Position numbers and translations under genes: made by a program. 64,000 nucleotides of DNA from Allomyces arbusculus (Eukaryota; Blastocladiomycota; Blastocladiomycetes; Blastocladiales; Blastocladiaceae): contig JADHYV010000003.1 in the NCBI GenBank assembly GCA_027604705.1, forward strand, positions 248,001 through 312,000. The letters are read 5' to 3'. Each line of letters starts with the position of its first letter. Positions within the stretch are counted from its first letter, which is position 1. The notes under the pieces were generated by a model. That model worked only from the letters and a program-made list of their open reading frames with translations, did not search any database and was not told the origin of the DNA. Of this stretch, positions 11,701 to 22,878 are shown in pieces.

Positions 11701-14320
11701 CGGCCGGGAACAGGACGGCGCGCGAGTAGAGGAGCGCCGGGTACCGCTCGACGAGCCTGGCCAAGTGCGTGAGACACGTGGTGGCAATCTGGTCGTGCGG
11801 GTGCATGGCGCCCTCGAGCAACCGCATGGCCAGCGTGACGAGTGCCGCCTTATCTCCACGCGGCGGCTTCTTGCCGTAAAAAAACTTGGCCATGACGTGG
11901 TCGAGCAACTGCAAGAACGTCGGGAACAACTGCTTGTGCGGGACCATGGTCTCGAGCAACGCGAGCGGCGCGAGTTTCGACTCGCTCGCGCAGCAGCACA
12001 TGACATGGAACATGGTCACGAGGTAGAGCGCCTGCTCGACGGTCAACGGCGTCGCGAGCGCGGGCGAGGCCAGCAGTTGCGCGAGCCGCACCTTGTGCGC
12101 GGGCGACTGGAAGTAGGACTCGATAACCGACGCAAACTGCACATAGGGCGAGTAGAGGGCAATGTCGACGACGTGGTCCTGCGCAGCATCGTCCGAGACA
12201 AAGTCGAGCACGACGATAAAGTACCACATGGACCGGAACAGCGCCTGGAACGACTGGTTGGTTGGCACGCTGCCACTGGTACTGCCGTCGTCGAGCAACA
12301 GCTCGCTCCCACCGTCTGCAACCCCGTTCACGGCCGACTTAAGTCCGGCCGCTGTGAGCGCCTCGAACCCGCCCGAGCTGCGGTCATCGTGCACGGCATG
12401 ACACATTTTTGAAATGAAGAACAGGAGCTTGCTCAAGTCGGCGCGGTCGGCTTTGGATGCGGCGGGTGCACCGGGCGCGCGCGCCTGCGTCCATACATAC
12501 GACGCCTTGTCGACAAAGAACGTCAGTAGCGTATGAAGCACGATCCGGCGTTGGACCGGGGTCGCGGCAGCCGACATGCGGTCGACGCACTCGACGACGA
12601 CGCGCGAGACGGCGTCATCGTTTAAATTCTCCTTGGCGTGTTTCGAAAAGAAACCCACGATCTCGCCAAATCGATTGAGCGGGGCCACGAGGGCAATGTC
12701 GGCGAGGTACCGCAGGCATGGGAGCGTGTTGAGGTGCGTCGATTCGGTGCGTGCGGTGCCCGGGGAACTCGCTTTCCCGTCGGCTGCCGGCATGATGAAC
12801 ATACGCGTGAAGAACGTGACAACTGCATCAAGGTCGTCGGCAGGCCGCACCGCACAAGTCAGTGCCGCGACGGCAGCACAGCAATTGTCAAACTTGACCT
12901 GCGCCACGTCGCCCGACGCGTTGCGGAACAGCGAGTAGAGCGTGCCGTCGAGCCGCGTGCCTGGTGGCGACGCGAGCGCGCACGCCGTGAGCGCCTGGAT
13001 CACGGCCGTGCGCAGCCGCGGGAGATCGTCGCCGTGGTTGCGCTGAGCGAGCAACGCAAACGCTGGGTGCGGCCGCGTGAGCAAGTCAACGAGAAAGCTC
13101 TGCACTTGCGAGATAGCCGCGGGAGAGGCGAGTGCAGATACGAGGATCGCAAGCGATTCCGCGGCGGCGACGAGCACGGGCGCGTGGATCGTGTCGGGCG
13201 TCGAGGCGCTGGCAAACGTGTCGAACAGGATCGGGATCACCGCGTCGAGCGTGAGCGGCGAGAGGAGCCACGCAAGACAGCACGTCTGCAAGTTGACGGC
13301 CATGATCTCGGGGATCTTCTTGACGGCATAGTGCTGCAGGCACACTTTGGTGATTTGCTCCATGACGGCTCGCGGCATTGTGTGCGCGTCGAGGTTCACG
13401 AATTGCGGTGACGTGAGCAAGCGCGCCCACGCTGCGGCGAAGTCGGGGTCCGGGCGGTCCATTGAGCCCAGCGACGCGGGCGTCGATTCGGCCAGGCCCG
13501 CGAGGGAGTCGGTTGTGGGCGAGCCAGCACTACCGGGACCGCCGTGGCCGGTACTACCACTGCCGGATCGGTCGTCCTGGAGTGATGCGCCCGACGCCCG
13601 GTCGTCCTGGCTGTCGTCGGACACGTCCCCACCGTCAGGCACACCATTAGCAGCGGCATTCGCGGCGCGCTTGGCGGCCAAGGCAGGCGTGCCCTGCGAA
13701 TCAGCGGTCGCAGGGGCGAGATGGTGGCGCGTAATGTACATGGCGAGCGCGTTGCGTACAAACGTGATGCACTGCAGGTACATGACGTCGGGCGAGAAGG
13801 GGCGGCGTTGCCAGTAAGTCGCGAGGCGGCGGCGGTACCGCGCGAGCAACGGGTCGGCATCGAGCTTGGCGAGATTGTCTGAGACGCCGTCGAGCAAGTG
13901 CGGGTCGCGCGAAATGGCCACGAGGAAATCCCAGCTCTTGGCGAGCGTCGCGGCAGGTACATCGATGCCCATGTCGGCGAGCGCACGCAGCAGGCCAATT
14001 AGCGCGGGCAGCCACGAGGCCGTGAGCTTGTGGAAGTCGGTCGCGTGCGCGACATCGCGCACGAGCGAGAGCGTTGTGGTCCAGACGGCCTCGACGACGC
14101 GGTCGACGGCAGCCGGAAGGCCCGTGGCGGCAGCATTGCGCGCCGAGAGGACGGCCACGTCGTGCGCCAGGCGGTCGGGCTGCTGGACCGACGCGTGCGC
14201 CGTCTTGGCGATCAGGGCAGCGACATTGTCCCAGTCGCCATCGGCCGACTGCGACGGCGAGTCGTGCGCGGCGAGCAGCGCAATCTCGTTCCACAGCTTG
14301 GCGTGCAGGCGCGGGCGCAT
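8755..14320 (-). CDS. STT4: Phosphatidylinositol 4-kinase alpha (Stt4 / PI4KA)
   Basis: This enzyme makes phosphatidylinositol 4-phosphate at the plasma membrane. Exons 14320..10055, 9989..9257 and 9176..8755 give 1806 residues, close to yeast Stt4. Introns are 65 bp (GTGGGC...TATGTAG) and 80 bp (GTATCC...CATCTAG). The first 1300 or so residues form a long helical solenoid rich in Leu and Ala. The C-terminal third has the PIK helical domain and then the kinase. Visible catalytic elements are VGDDCRQD, the catalytic loop DRHNGN (split by the second intron) and the activation-loop start HIDFGF. The protein ends EFQKQTNGIPY, typical of the family. The start at 14320 is the first real ATG, with A at -3. 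It runs divergently from the Aurora kinase gene. Stt4 is preferred over Pik1 because of length and the solenoid. Confidence 0.93.
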
Positions 14321-15045
14321 GGTTGTAAACGGTGATAAATTGGCGGACGGGGGTGGCTGCTGGCTTTGTTGGTGTTGAGATTGATCCAAGGCCGGAAGCA
14401 AGGCCGACAGCGTGGACGTGCACGGGCCGCCCTCTTAGACACGGGCGCCGCGCGCGGTGGCAGTGCGGGGAGTTGGAGAGCGCGCGGACCTTGTCCGGGG
14501 CGTCGGCGTTGTCGTCGTCGTCGTCGTCTTCGTCGGTGTCGCGGCCTGGGCCAGGCAGCCAGGCGCGCATCGGTGGTGAATCCGGCGGCGGCATGATGCG
14601 CGCTTCACGGCAGCTTGCGGTAACGACAAATTCACAGCCGAAAAGCGGGTGTGGCGGAGCGGTGATCAGGATCTTACAGCCCGGCAGTGACGTTGCAGCA
14701 TTTCAAATCTGTTTTGGATCCGTCTGGCTGGATGGCGCCGGATTGGGAATCTCGTAGCCTGCGAACGGTAAACCCCGCTCTGGGCCATCCTCCTCTCACC
14801 ATCCCCATCGTCGCCTCGACAACAGACCACCATTGCGAGTCGCGACGTCGTTGCCCGCGGCCGCCCAATATCATTGTCACCCTCGACCACGACCGTGAGC
14901 ACGACTGCCCGCAAACGCACGCAACTTGTTCCGGCTGCTTCAACCCGCTCGTCCCCTTCAAAATTCCTCGTCGCCGACCGGCCGACCGACATATCAACTC
15001 ACGCCGCCACCTCCTGCACTGTCACCCGGTTGCTGCACGTCTGAC
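14321..15045. other. Divergent promoter region of STT4 and Aurora kinase
   Basis: This 725-bp gap separates two genes transcribed in opposite directions. A GTC/GTCGTC-rich microsatellite lies near 14506..14535. No clear TATA box was seen, and open frames here begin at non-ATG codons and lack motifs. Confidence 0.45.
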
Positions 15046-16131
15046 ATGACGACCTCGGCAAGCGCAAGCACGGCCGATGCGCCGAGTCAATCCGCTGCTC
15101 CAACACCTGGCGGCTTCAGGGCACCGGGCCCCATGAAGCGCACGGCCGGCACGGCCTCGACGACGTCTGCGCGCGTACGTCCGCTCGCACCTGCCACCGC
15201 CTCGGCGGCGCCATCCACATCCTCGTCATCGACCTCGGCCGGCGCGCAACCGTCGCGCGTGTGGACGCTCAAGGACTTTGACATTGGCCGCCCACTGGGC
15301 CAGGGCCGGTTCGGCCGCGTCTACGTTGCGCGCGAAAAAGAGTCGGGCTTTATTGTTGCGCTCAAGATCCTCGTCAAGACCGAGATCAAGCGCGAGAAAT
15401 TCGAGCGGCAACTGCGCCGCGAAGTCGAGATCCAGTCACATTTGCGGCACCCCAACATTTTGCGGCTCTACGGGTACTTTTACGACGAGAAGCGCGTGTT
15501 CTTGATTCTCGAGTACGCGCCGCGCGGCGAGCTGTATAAGCTGCTCAAGGAGGTTGGGTCGTTTGACGAGCCGCGGGCGGCGAGGTACTTTGCCGAGATT
15601 GTGAATGCGCTCGAGTATCTGCACCGCAAGAACGTGATTCACCGCGACCTCAAGCCCGAGAATATCTTGCTCGCCGGCGACGATTCCGTGAAGTTGTCGG
15701 ATTTCGGGTGGTCGGTGCACGCGCCGACCGACCGGCGGTCGACGATTTGCGGCACGATTGACTACTTGTCGCCCGAGTTGGTCTCGGCCGACCAGAACCA
15801 AGGCGTCGAGTACTCGCGCGCCGTCGACGTGTGGAGTCTGGGCGTGATCCTGTACGAGTTTCTCGTGGGCCACCCGCCGTTCGAGGACCCCACGATCCCG
15901 GAGACTTACTCGAGGATTCGGAACGTGGACCTGCGCTTCCCGCCGGAGGTCTCGGTCGAGGCAAGGGACTTGATTGAAAAGATGTTGCAAAGGAACCCCG
16001 AGGACCGGTTACCGTTGGCCGACGTGCTCGAGCACCCGTTCTTGACCAAGAATTGCCCAGAGACGCTGGCGGGGCTCTACAGGCCGCATTTGCCGAGCGA
16101 CGGCGCGGGGGCGGCGAGCGGTGGACAATGA
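15046..16131 (+). CDS. IPL1: Aurora-family mitotic protein kinase
   Basis: This is a Ser/Thr kinase of the chromosomal passenger type, which corrects kinetochore-microtubule attachment and regulates cytokinesis. It is a single exon of 361 residues. A Ser/Ala/Thr-rich tail (residues 1-70) precedes the kinase domain. Motifs in order are GQGRFG (glycine loop, about 85-90), VALKIL (ATP lysine), HRDLKPEN (catalytic loop), DFGWSVHAP (the Trp after DFG is Aurora-typical) and the activation segment [15 protein letters not shown]. Human Aurora A has RRTTLCGT, so the autophosphorylated position is kept as a Ser-Thr pair. Only one Aurora is seen in the window, and fungi often have one. The ATG at 15046 is preferred; upstream in-frame sequence is open but has no ATG. 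Confidence 0.95.
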   Translation: MTTSASASTADAPSQSAAPTPGGFRAPGPMKRTAGTASTTSARVRPLAPATASAAPSTSSSSTSAGAQPSRVWTLKDFDIGRPLGQGRFGRVYVAREKESGFIVALKILVKTEIKREKFERQLRREVEIQSHLRHPNILRLYGYFYDEKRVFLILEYAPRGELYKLLKEVGSFDEPRAARYFAEIVNALEYLHRKNVIHRDLKPENILLAGDDSVKLSDFGWSVHAPTDRRSTICGTIDYLSPELVSADQNQGVEYSRAVDVWSLGVILYEFLVGHPPFEDPTIPETYSRIRNVDLRFPPEVSVEARDLIEKMLQRNPEDRLPLADVLEHPFLTKNCPETLAGLYRPHLPSDGAGAASGGQ

Positions 16132-16759
16132 TGCGGGTGTGTTGATCTGATGTTGAATGATATTGCTTTTTGGTGTGGAACAGCCGTCGGGTGCGTCGCG
16201 GTCGCGACGGGATGCTCGACAAACGAGCAGGATCGGCCTCAGACAGGCCATGGAAATTGGCATGGGACGCTTGTTTCTCGAGGGCACCTGACGCTGCGGC
16301 TTGACCGCAACGCGTGTGACGGGCTCGCGCGTGACTGCTCTTGGATCGCGCACCGCTGTCGCCGTCGCCGAAGGCGATCACCACGACCGCTCGTGATCCA
16401 CCTCGGCCCAGCACCGCGACGACCGCGACGACGACGCTCTGCAACGCTGCCGCTTCGCCACGCTGCTGCAACTGGCCGCAAAAGCACGCGCGCAGCCGCT
16501 GTCCAACGGCCCACCAACAAGCGTCGCTCTCCTCGGCCCTTTTGGAGCTTGCACTCCTTCGATCCGCGAATGCCAACGGTACCGCGCCCGGCACTGTGCG
16601 GACACGCGCGCACGGCACACGACATGGCGGCCACAGTCGCGATCCGGCCCGCGATTCGACGCGATCTAGCTTGCTGCCGTCGTGCGCCGTCCGCGACCTG
16701 AGATTGTGGATCCAGACTGACACTCTGCCCCGACCACCCCCGGCCAGGCCAACGCGACC
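16132..16759. other. Intergenic region, Aurora 3' end to G3BP start
   Basis: The 628-bp gap between two plus-strand genes should hold the Aurora 3'UTR and the G3BP promoter. The second half is rich in CG and GCGAC runs. Antisense open frames extend from the flanking genes into it and carry no motifs. Confidence 0.4.
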
Positions 16760-18388
16760 ATGACGGCCACGACCACTCCCGCGCCCGGCGCGCCCGCCGC
16801 CTCGGCGGCCCCTGCATCCACGGCCTCGGCCCCGCCCGCGGCGCCCGCGACCGCCTACGAGGTCGGATGGATGTTTGTGCGCGAGTACTACTCGTTCATG
16901 CACCACAAGCCGCAGCGGCTGCACTGCTTCTACGCCAAGGACTCGTACGCGCAGCACGGGCAGGAGGGCGCCGCGATCGAGGCCGCGCACGGGCAGCAGG
17001 CAATCCATCAGTTGTTCCAGGCGCAGCAACTGTCAGAGTGCCGCGTGCTCATCAGCAACGTCGACTCGCAGCCGTCGCGCGACGATGGCGTCGTGATCCA
17101 GGTGATTGGCGAACTGTCGAACCGCGGCCTGCCGTCGCAAAAGTTTGTGCAGACGTTCTTTTTGGCCAAGCAGCCGCGCGGGTACTATATTCTGAACGAC
17201 ATGTTCCGGTTCTTGTGCGAGGAGGTCGAGACGGATGACGAGGAAGCGCACGACGATACGGTCTCGGCCGCGTCGGCCAAGTCGGGCCAGCCGACGACGA
17301 CCCAGCAACAGACGCCGCACCCAGCGCCCGCGCCGGTCGCCGCCGCCCCCGCCGTGGTCGAGGCCCCCGTCCGCCCGCCGTCGCCCGTGAAGAAGGCGGC
17401 GTCCCCGGCCCGCGCACCGTCCCCGGCCAAGGAAGCCATTCCGGCGCCCGCTGCGGCCCCCGTCAAGGAGACGCCGGCCAAGGTGCGCGACGCGTCGCCC
17501 GCCAAGAAGCAGGTCGCGGAGTCCAAGCCCGTCGAGGCCGCCAAGCCGACCCCGGCGGCAGCCGAATCCAAGCCCACCGCAGCCGAGACGAAGCCCGCTG
17601 AGGCCAAGGCCGCCGCGCCGGCAGCCAAGCCTGCTGCCGCTGAGCAGCCGGCACCTGCTGCGTCGAGCAAGGCCGCACGGACCAAGTCGCCGACCAAGCA
17701 GGCGGCTCCTGCGACCGCAGAGCCCAAGTCGGAACCCAAGCCGGCGGGCCCGCCCAAGCCCACGTCGTGGGCCGATATGGCCAAGACCCCCGCAGCGCCG
17801 CGCCCGACACCAGCCCCTGCTGCCGCCGCGGCGCCCACCAAGGAGGCGGCACCGAAGTCGGAGACTGCCGCGCCCGCGGCACCGACGATCCAGCCGGTCC
17901 CGTCGCCGACCCCTTCGGCCGCGTCGCAGACGAGCGACTATGCGCCGCACCAGGCGTCGGTCTTCCTCAAGTTCCGCAGCTACGACGGCGCGATCCCGAC
18001 CGAGGAAGAAGTGCGCTCCGCGTTTGCCGACCACGTGCAATTCACGCGGCTCGAGGCCAACCGCGGCGGGTTTGTCGGGTACGTGGCCGACGCGAATGTT
18101 GTGCCCGGGATTATGGGTCGCCAGGCGCAGGCGGGGCCCCGCATGCTCGTGATTGAGCAGCGCCGCATGCATCCGGGCGGCATGCCGTACGGCGGCGGGC
18201 AGGGGCAGGGCGGGAAGCCCCTCGGCGGGACCGGGCGCGGTGGGTACATGGGCGGCCGCGGTGGCAGTGCTGGTGGCGCCGGACGTGGTGGGACCGCGTT
18301 TGATCAGGGGCGGCCTGGGTCGGCGGGCGGGAGTGGCGCGCCGCGCGGCCGTGGACGCGGGCGTGGGGCGCCGTTCCCGCGCGGGTGA
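16760..18388 (+). CDS. G3BP-like stress-granule / ubiquitin-protease cofactor (NTF2 + RRM + RGG)
   Basis: This resembles G3BP / Nxt3 / Bre5, RNA-binding proteins that nucleate stress granules and partner the deubiquitinase Ubp3/USP10. It is a single exon of 542 residues. Residues about 33 to 150 are an NTF2-like domain (VGWMFVREYYSFMHHKPQRL opens it, QTFFLAKQ and GYYILNDMFRF close it). An acidic patch follows, then about 220 residues of low-complexity Ala/Pro/Lys repeats built on units such as SPAK and AAKP. Residues about 400 to 470 look like a weak RRM (SVFLKFRSYDG). The tail is Gly/Arg-rich with several RGG or RGR motifs. The order matches the family exactly. Confidence 0.9.
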   Translation: MTATTTPAPGAPAASAAPASTASAPPAAPATAYEVGWMFVREYYSFMHHKPQRLHCFYAKDSYAQHGQEGAAIEAAHGQQAIHQLFQAQQLSECRVLISNVDSQPSRDDGVVIQVIGELSNRGLPSQKFVQTFFLAKQPRGYYILNDMFRFLCEEVETDDEEAHDDTVSAASAKSGQPTTTQQQTPHPAPAPVAAAPAVVEAPVRPPSPVKKAASPARAPSPAKEAIPAPAAAPVKETPAKVRDASPAKKQVAESKPVEAAKPTPAAAESKPTAAETKPAEAKAAAPAAKPAAAEQPAPAASSKAARTKSPTKQAAPATAEPKSEPKPAGPPKPTSWADMAKTPAAPRPTPAPAAAAAPTKEAAPKSETAAPAAPTIQPVPSPTPSAASQTSDYAPHQASVFLKFRSYDGAIPTEEEVRSAFADHVQFTRLEANRGGFVGYVADANVVPGIMGRQAQAGPRMLVIEQRRMHPGGMPYGGGQGQGGKPLGGTGRGGYMGGRGGSAGGAGRGGTAFDQGRPGSAGGSGAPRGRGRGRGAPFPRG

Positions 18389-19030
18389 GAGGAGTGTGCG
18401 TGTCGCCGGGTTAGTTCCAGCGGAATGTTGTCGTTTCTGTTCGTTTGGTGCTGCTTGGGTCGTTTGTTCATGGGAATTCCATGGCGTTTTGGAGATGGCT
18501 CTCGAGGAAAGCTCGACATGCTGGAGAGTGCGAAGAAGGCAGAGGACAGTTTTGCACGACGCGTTCTTTGGGCATCCAAGTCAGAGCCACGCCGCGTGCC
18601 GCGCGACAAGATGACGATGTACCCACCGCCGCTGACGTTCGGTCGCTCTCCGCGACGACGACGACGCGGCCGCCGTCTTCTCTATCTCTCCTTCCTAGTC
18701 GCCACCCGGCCCAACTTGCTGCATTCTGCTCGCCGCCGGTCTCCGCGCATCTCAGACTCTCCATCGGCCCCCATCGCCGCCCTCCTCGCCCTCGACGCCG
18801 CCGCTGCCGCCGCGAGCGCCGCCCGTTCTTTCCGCCGCCACTTTCCACGCACGGATTCGCTCGGCCGAGCGTTTCGACCGACGCCCATCTCTTCTCTCCA
18901 CCCTCTCTTCTCGTCTCCCGTGACCGCCTCCCGCACCTTTCCTCTCCTTCTCATCCCCGGTCCTTTCTCTCTCTCTCTCTCGGCCATCCGACCCACGGCA
19001 CTCCCCGAAAACCCCAACCGCGGTTCAACC
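18389..19030. other. Intergenic region with pyrimidine-rich 5' leader of STS1
   Basis: The gap holds the G3BP 3' end and the STS1 promoter. Downstream of about 18690 the plus strand becomes strongly pyrimidine-rich, with a CT microsatellite at 18966..18981 some 50 bp before the STS1 ATG. CT-rich tracts ahead of the start are common in fungal promoters and leaders. Confidence 0.5.
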
Positions 19031-20165
19031 ATGGCCATGGCCCAAGCGTACAGCCGCAAACGCGCGTATAGCGCCGACGACGAGACCGATGCCTCGACCG
19101 GTGCGGCTCCGTCAGTGCCATCGTTCCCGACCGCCAAGCGCCTGCGGCAGCACACGGCCCCACCAACACCGACGCACCCACCAAGCACCGGCTCCGGCTC
19201 GGCCAGCACTGCGTCCTCGGCCGCGACGCACCGTATGCTCGCCAAGTACCTGTCGATTCTCGACAAGGACCAGCTCGTCTCAATCCTGCTCGACCTCGCG
19301 CAATCGGCCAACCCCGACCAACAAGTCGCACTGCACGCGGCCATCCCGAAACCGACCATTGCCGCCGTCGCCGCGCATCTGACGCGGCTCGAGCGCGACC
19401 TGCGCGACGCGTTCCCCTACTCGCGCACCGGGCCGATTGCCAACGACTACGCGTACGCGCGCGTCGCCCCTGTGCTCGAGACAATCAAGGACGCGGTCGT
19501 CGATTTTCTCGAGTACTTTTACGCGCAGGCCATGGCGCTCGAACCCGCGGAGACCAAGCTGGACCGGATTGCGACGCTCTTTGAGTACTTGGCTCTTGCG
19601 ATTAACATGGTCGTGCGGCTGCCCGACTGGGAGAATGTAAGTCATCGCCGCACCAAGGCGAACCTGGTCCTGAGCGTGCGCGAGGCCTGGCACGCGGCGA
19701 TTCATCATGTCGCGCAGTGGGCGCATGAGCAGGCGCGGTATATGGCGCCGGGGGTCGTCGAGGCGTGGGGGAAATGGTACGCGTCGCACTCTTTTCGTTC
19801 CGTTCGCTCGATCACATCACTCACCCTCTTCTTCCACTAGCCTGACCGACGCCAACGCCATGACTGGCGGCCAACTTACCGATGTCGTCCGCGACTTTGC
19901 CGCGCGGCTCGGATGGTACTTTGGGATCGCGCCGCCGCCCGTCGCCGTCGGTGCGCCGTGCGCGATTGCTGCGGCTCCGCTCCCGCCACCGACCCCCGCA
20001 CCGGCACCGCAAGCACCGGCCTCGTTCCTGTTTGGCGCGACGCAGCCGGCGTTTTTGTCGATGCTCGCCGGCGGGACGCCGGGTCAGCCTCCGTCGTCGC
20101 CCGCGAGTCGGTCGCCCGTCGTCGGGGTCGGACCGCGCGTGCAGTTTGGGATGGGGCGGCAGTGA
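19031..20165 (+). CDS. STS1: Sts1/Cut8, tethering factor for nuclear proteasome
   Basis: Sts1/Cut8 anchors the 26S proteasome at the nuclear envelope and is needed for anaphase protein destruction. Exons 19031..19776 and 19841..20165 join over a 64-bp intron (GTACGC...CCACTAG) and give 356 residues. The N-terminus has SRKRAYSADDE and TAKRLR, basic patches fitting the Lys-rich and NLS region of the family. The conserved core runs from about residue 75 to 245: LSILDKDQLVSILLDL, AFPYSRTG, DYAYARVAPVLE, DFLEYF and VVRLPDWEN, each with a clear counterpart in fission yeast Cut8. The C-terminus is Pro/Ala-rich. An ATG at 19037 is an alternative start two codons in. Confidence 0.88.
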
Positions 20166-22878
20166 GGGCCGCGGTGTGCGGTTGGGATGTGGGGTTTTCG
20201 GTCGTGGATCGGCTCATTTGACTTGAGGTTCAAAATCGTTTCGTTTCTTTCATCTCCGTTGTTTGGTTCGGTGAGGGGGCGCTGTTGTGTGTATTCCCGT
20301 CGTCTCTCCTCCTTTTTCTTTCGTACGCATTTGTCGTTGCCTCGTCGGTCGCATAGGCACTCGAGGTGTCGCGCGGCGACGGCGGCCGTGAATGCGATTC
20401 CGGCCCTTCGTACTTTTGTGGAATCAGTGGAGCGCTTGCAGAATATATATCATCATCTCTTTGTTGCATCCATCTTCCCTGTTGCCCCTCCTCGACATTC
20501 CCATTTATGATGTCAGTCCCAAAACAATTGATATGGCGAACCGGGTCATTTGGCATGCGTATCCCATACCTATCCCATATCGCTTTGGAGTCCCAAGGGC
20601 CAGACTGATCTCGACCATGGTTTTTAATGTGGGCTATCCTAGGGGCCTGTACGGTATTCTGGTGAAGGCTGGATAATCGTAATGTCCATTACTCTCTGCT
20701 CCTCTGACTGCGCTTCGCACACGCAGGCATCATTCGCACGAGCGGGTTCGGGAGGGAGCCCTTGAGTTGACGTGTGAGATGCATGTTATGCTTGCATCTT
20801 TTGCACTTAGACTTGAGCGCCGAGCACGGGCTAAAATATAAACAACTTGCTGTCACAACATTGTGCAGGCAAACTCGAGGCGAAATGGCGGCCTCTAAGG
20901 CGCCCATGACTCGGCCTTCATAGTGGGCAAGGATGGGAAGAAACAGAGGGCATTGATAAAAAGGCGGGCAAAAAACATTGATAAAAAGGAGTTGGGGCCT
21001 TCTGACGAGGCTTACGACCTGACCTTTGGTGGTTGGCAACGTCCGCACAATGTTCATCCATTTGTGCTACGCCCCGTCATGATGGGGAGTCCGCCAGGTC
21101 CCTTTTTGTACTGTTTTGGCTTGACTGTCTTTTTGCCTTTGCAGCAAACGAATGTCATGGTGCCATGACCCCGTCGCCCAGGATATTGCCCCTGGCCCGC
21201 TCTTGCATGGCGGCGCTTGATCTTGTAAAATCTTGCTTGATCCCGTCGCTGCCAGCGGAATCAGGCTGCCAGTTCCCAAATCGTACGATATGATGTCAAT
21301 CATGCGCCAGTGAAGTCAGATTAATTCAAATCAAGTTCATCTGCAACCTTGTCAATACCAAGATAAAAATCGACCCGAACGACTGTAAGTTTCCCTCTTT
21401 TTCCTCTTGCCACGAGGATCGGCCTTGATGACCGTGTTGCTGGCCATGCCAGAGTTAATGATTATGATGGCTGAAGGCTGGACACGAACATGGACAGGTT
21501 GCGAGTAGAGCCGGTCGACCTCAGAATTGGTGACGTGCATGGGCAGCGGGTCGTAAATGTATGTAATCCACCGAGTCAGCCGAGCTTACAGTGACGTATG
21601 TTCCTGACAAGACATGCACGACCGAGCCGAGGAGGAGAACGCAATTGCGGGATTGGTTGGGAACATCCATCGACAGCGAGCCGACTGTGATCCCCAACAC
21701 GCATGTACTTTGAGCAAAACTTGAGCTTGTCGATGCATGTAGACAACACGCCAATACTGCTGAGCAATGCACGCGCGAGCCAGCGAGCTGGTTCCGAGCC
21801 TGCCGAAGTGCGATGACTATCGCCGCAGCCCAAATGAATCGTCAATCGTCGGTTTCAGAATCCTCTACACCACGACCAGCGACAGGGGCAGGACGGGGAG
21901 CATGCATGAAGCGCACGGGCGGTGGGCGCAGGAGTATGGTCAGCCAAGAGCCCACGAAAGGCCCAACCGCGAGAGATTAGCGGGACCAAATCGAGAGCGC
22001 GCGCAGGACCCGGATATTGCGGACAGCGGCAAGTGCGCCGACGCGGATGTGGTTGTTGTCGCGGTCGCGGGCAAGGACGTGAACGAGGGGCGACACCATG
22101 AGCCAGCAGCAGTACGTTGTTAAGCATGGCTGGGCTTGCAGCTTGCGCTTGCGTGATAGGTACACAGCCACATGGAGCGCGTCGTTGGTAATGGCGGCAG
22201 AGCGCTCTCAAAAACGATCGAAACCATTGGAGAGTTCAAAAAGCCTAAACTAAGTAATATATCGAGCAGCACTCATTCTTTGCACCGCTGGGCGCGGGGA
22301 AAGAGGGAGGAGAGGATGCGCGCGGGCGAGTCCATCAAGCTGAGCAAACTCGGTCCTCTTTGGGTGGAACTGGGTTCGTCAGTGTTGATGTCGGCCCGTA
22401 CGACAGTTATAATCAATATCGGAACACGAACGGCCGACTTGTGTTTTTTCAGCTCATTTGAAAACATCGAGAATCGAGAATGAAGTTTTAGGCATGTACT
22501 GGTGGCGCGCTGGGAGCCCAGGTAGACTGGCAATGGCCCTTTGCGCGCGCAAACCAGCGTGATCTTACACGCGTCCACGGAGCTTTCTGGTCGCCACTGC
22601 TGGATGGCCGACAAAAACTCCGGTTGAGGTCTTGTTGACTGGCGCGCTTCAGCAGCGTGGAACCGCCTGCGTCAAACAAAAAAGCCGCACGACGACTGAA
22701 TGGAGACTTTGTCGGGAATTGTAGCGCTTGATAGCACTGTGGGATTTGTATTTGGCCAGCAAATGTGGTTCTGTTTTCGGCATGGAGATCGGTCCCCATC
22801 CTTGAAAATGACAATTACAGGCGAGCCTGTCAAAGCAAGGCAAAAGGCCAAGTGCGTCACTGTGCCGGATCCGGAACG
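20166..22878. other. Gene-poor, less GC-rich island
   Basis: After the STS1 3' end the sequence turns visibly AT-richer and loses the GC-ending codon pattern. ATG-started minus frames such as 21057..20689 (Cys-rich, KSKCKRCKHNMH) match no family I recognise. Minus-strand text at about 21780..21350 has plausible exon pieces around a GTAAGC donor at 21588, with segments LLLGSVVHVLSGTYVT and SAIIIINSGMASN, but no product can be named. A 14-bp direct repeat lies at 20951..20964 and 20976..20989. I see no tRNA or intact mobile element. Confidence 0.35.

Noticed and set aside
14321-14401. Longer STT4 start at 14401
   Set aside because: The codon at 14401 is TTG, not ATG; the first true ATG is at 14320 and has A at -3.
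17033-18172. 379-codon Gly/Arg/Leu-rich minus-strand ORF
   Set aside because: It is antisense to the Ala/Pro/Lys repeats of the G3BP-like gene; its repeats mirror that coding sequence.
20689-21057. 122-codon Cys-rich minus ORF as a transposase remnant
   Set aside because: It starts at ATG and has a CxxC pair, but no catalytic triad, terminal repeats or second copy are seen, so no element can be supported.
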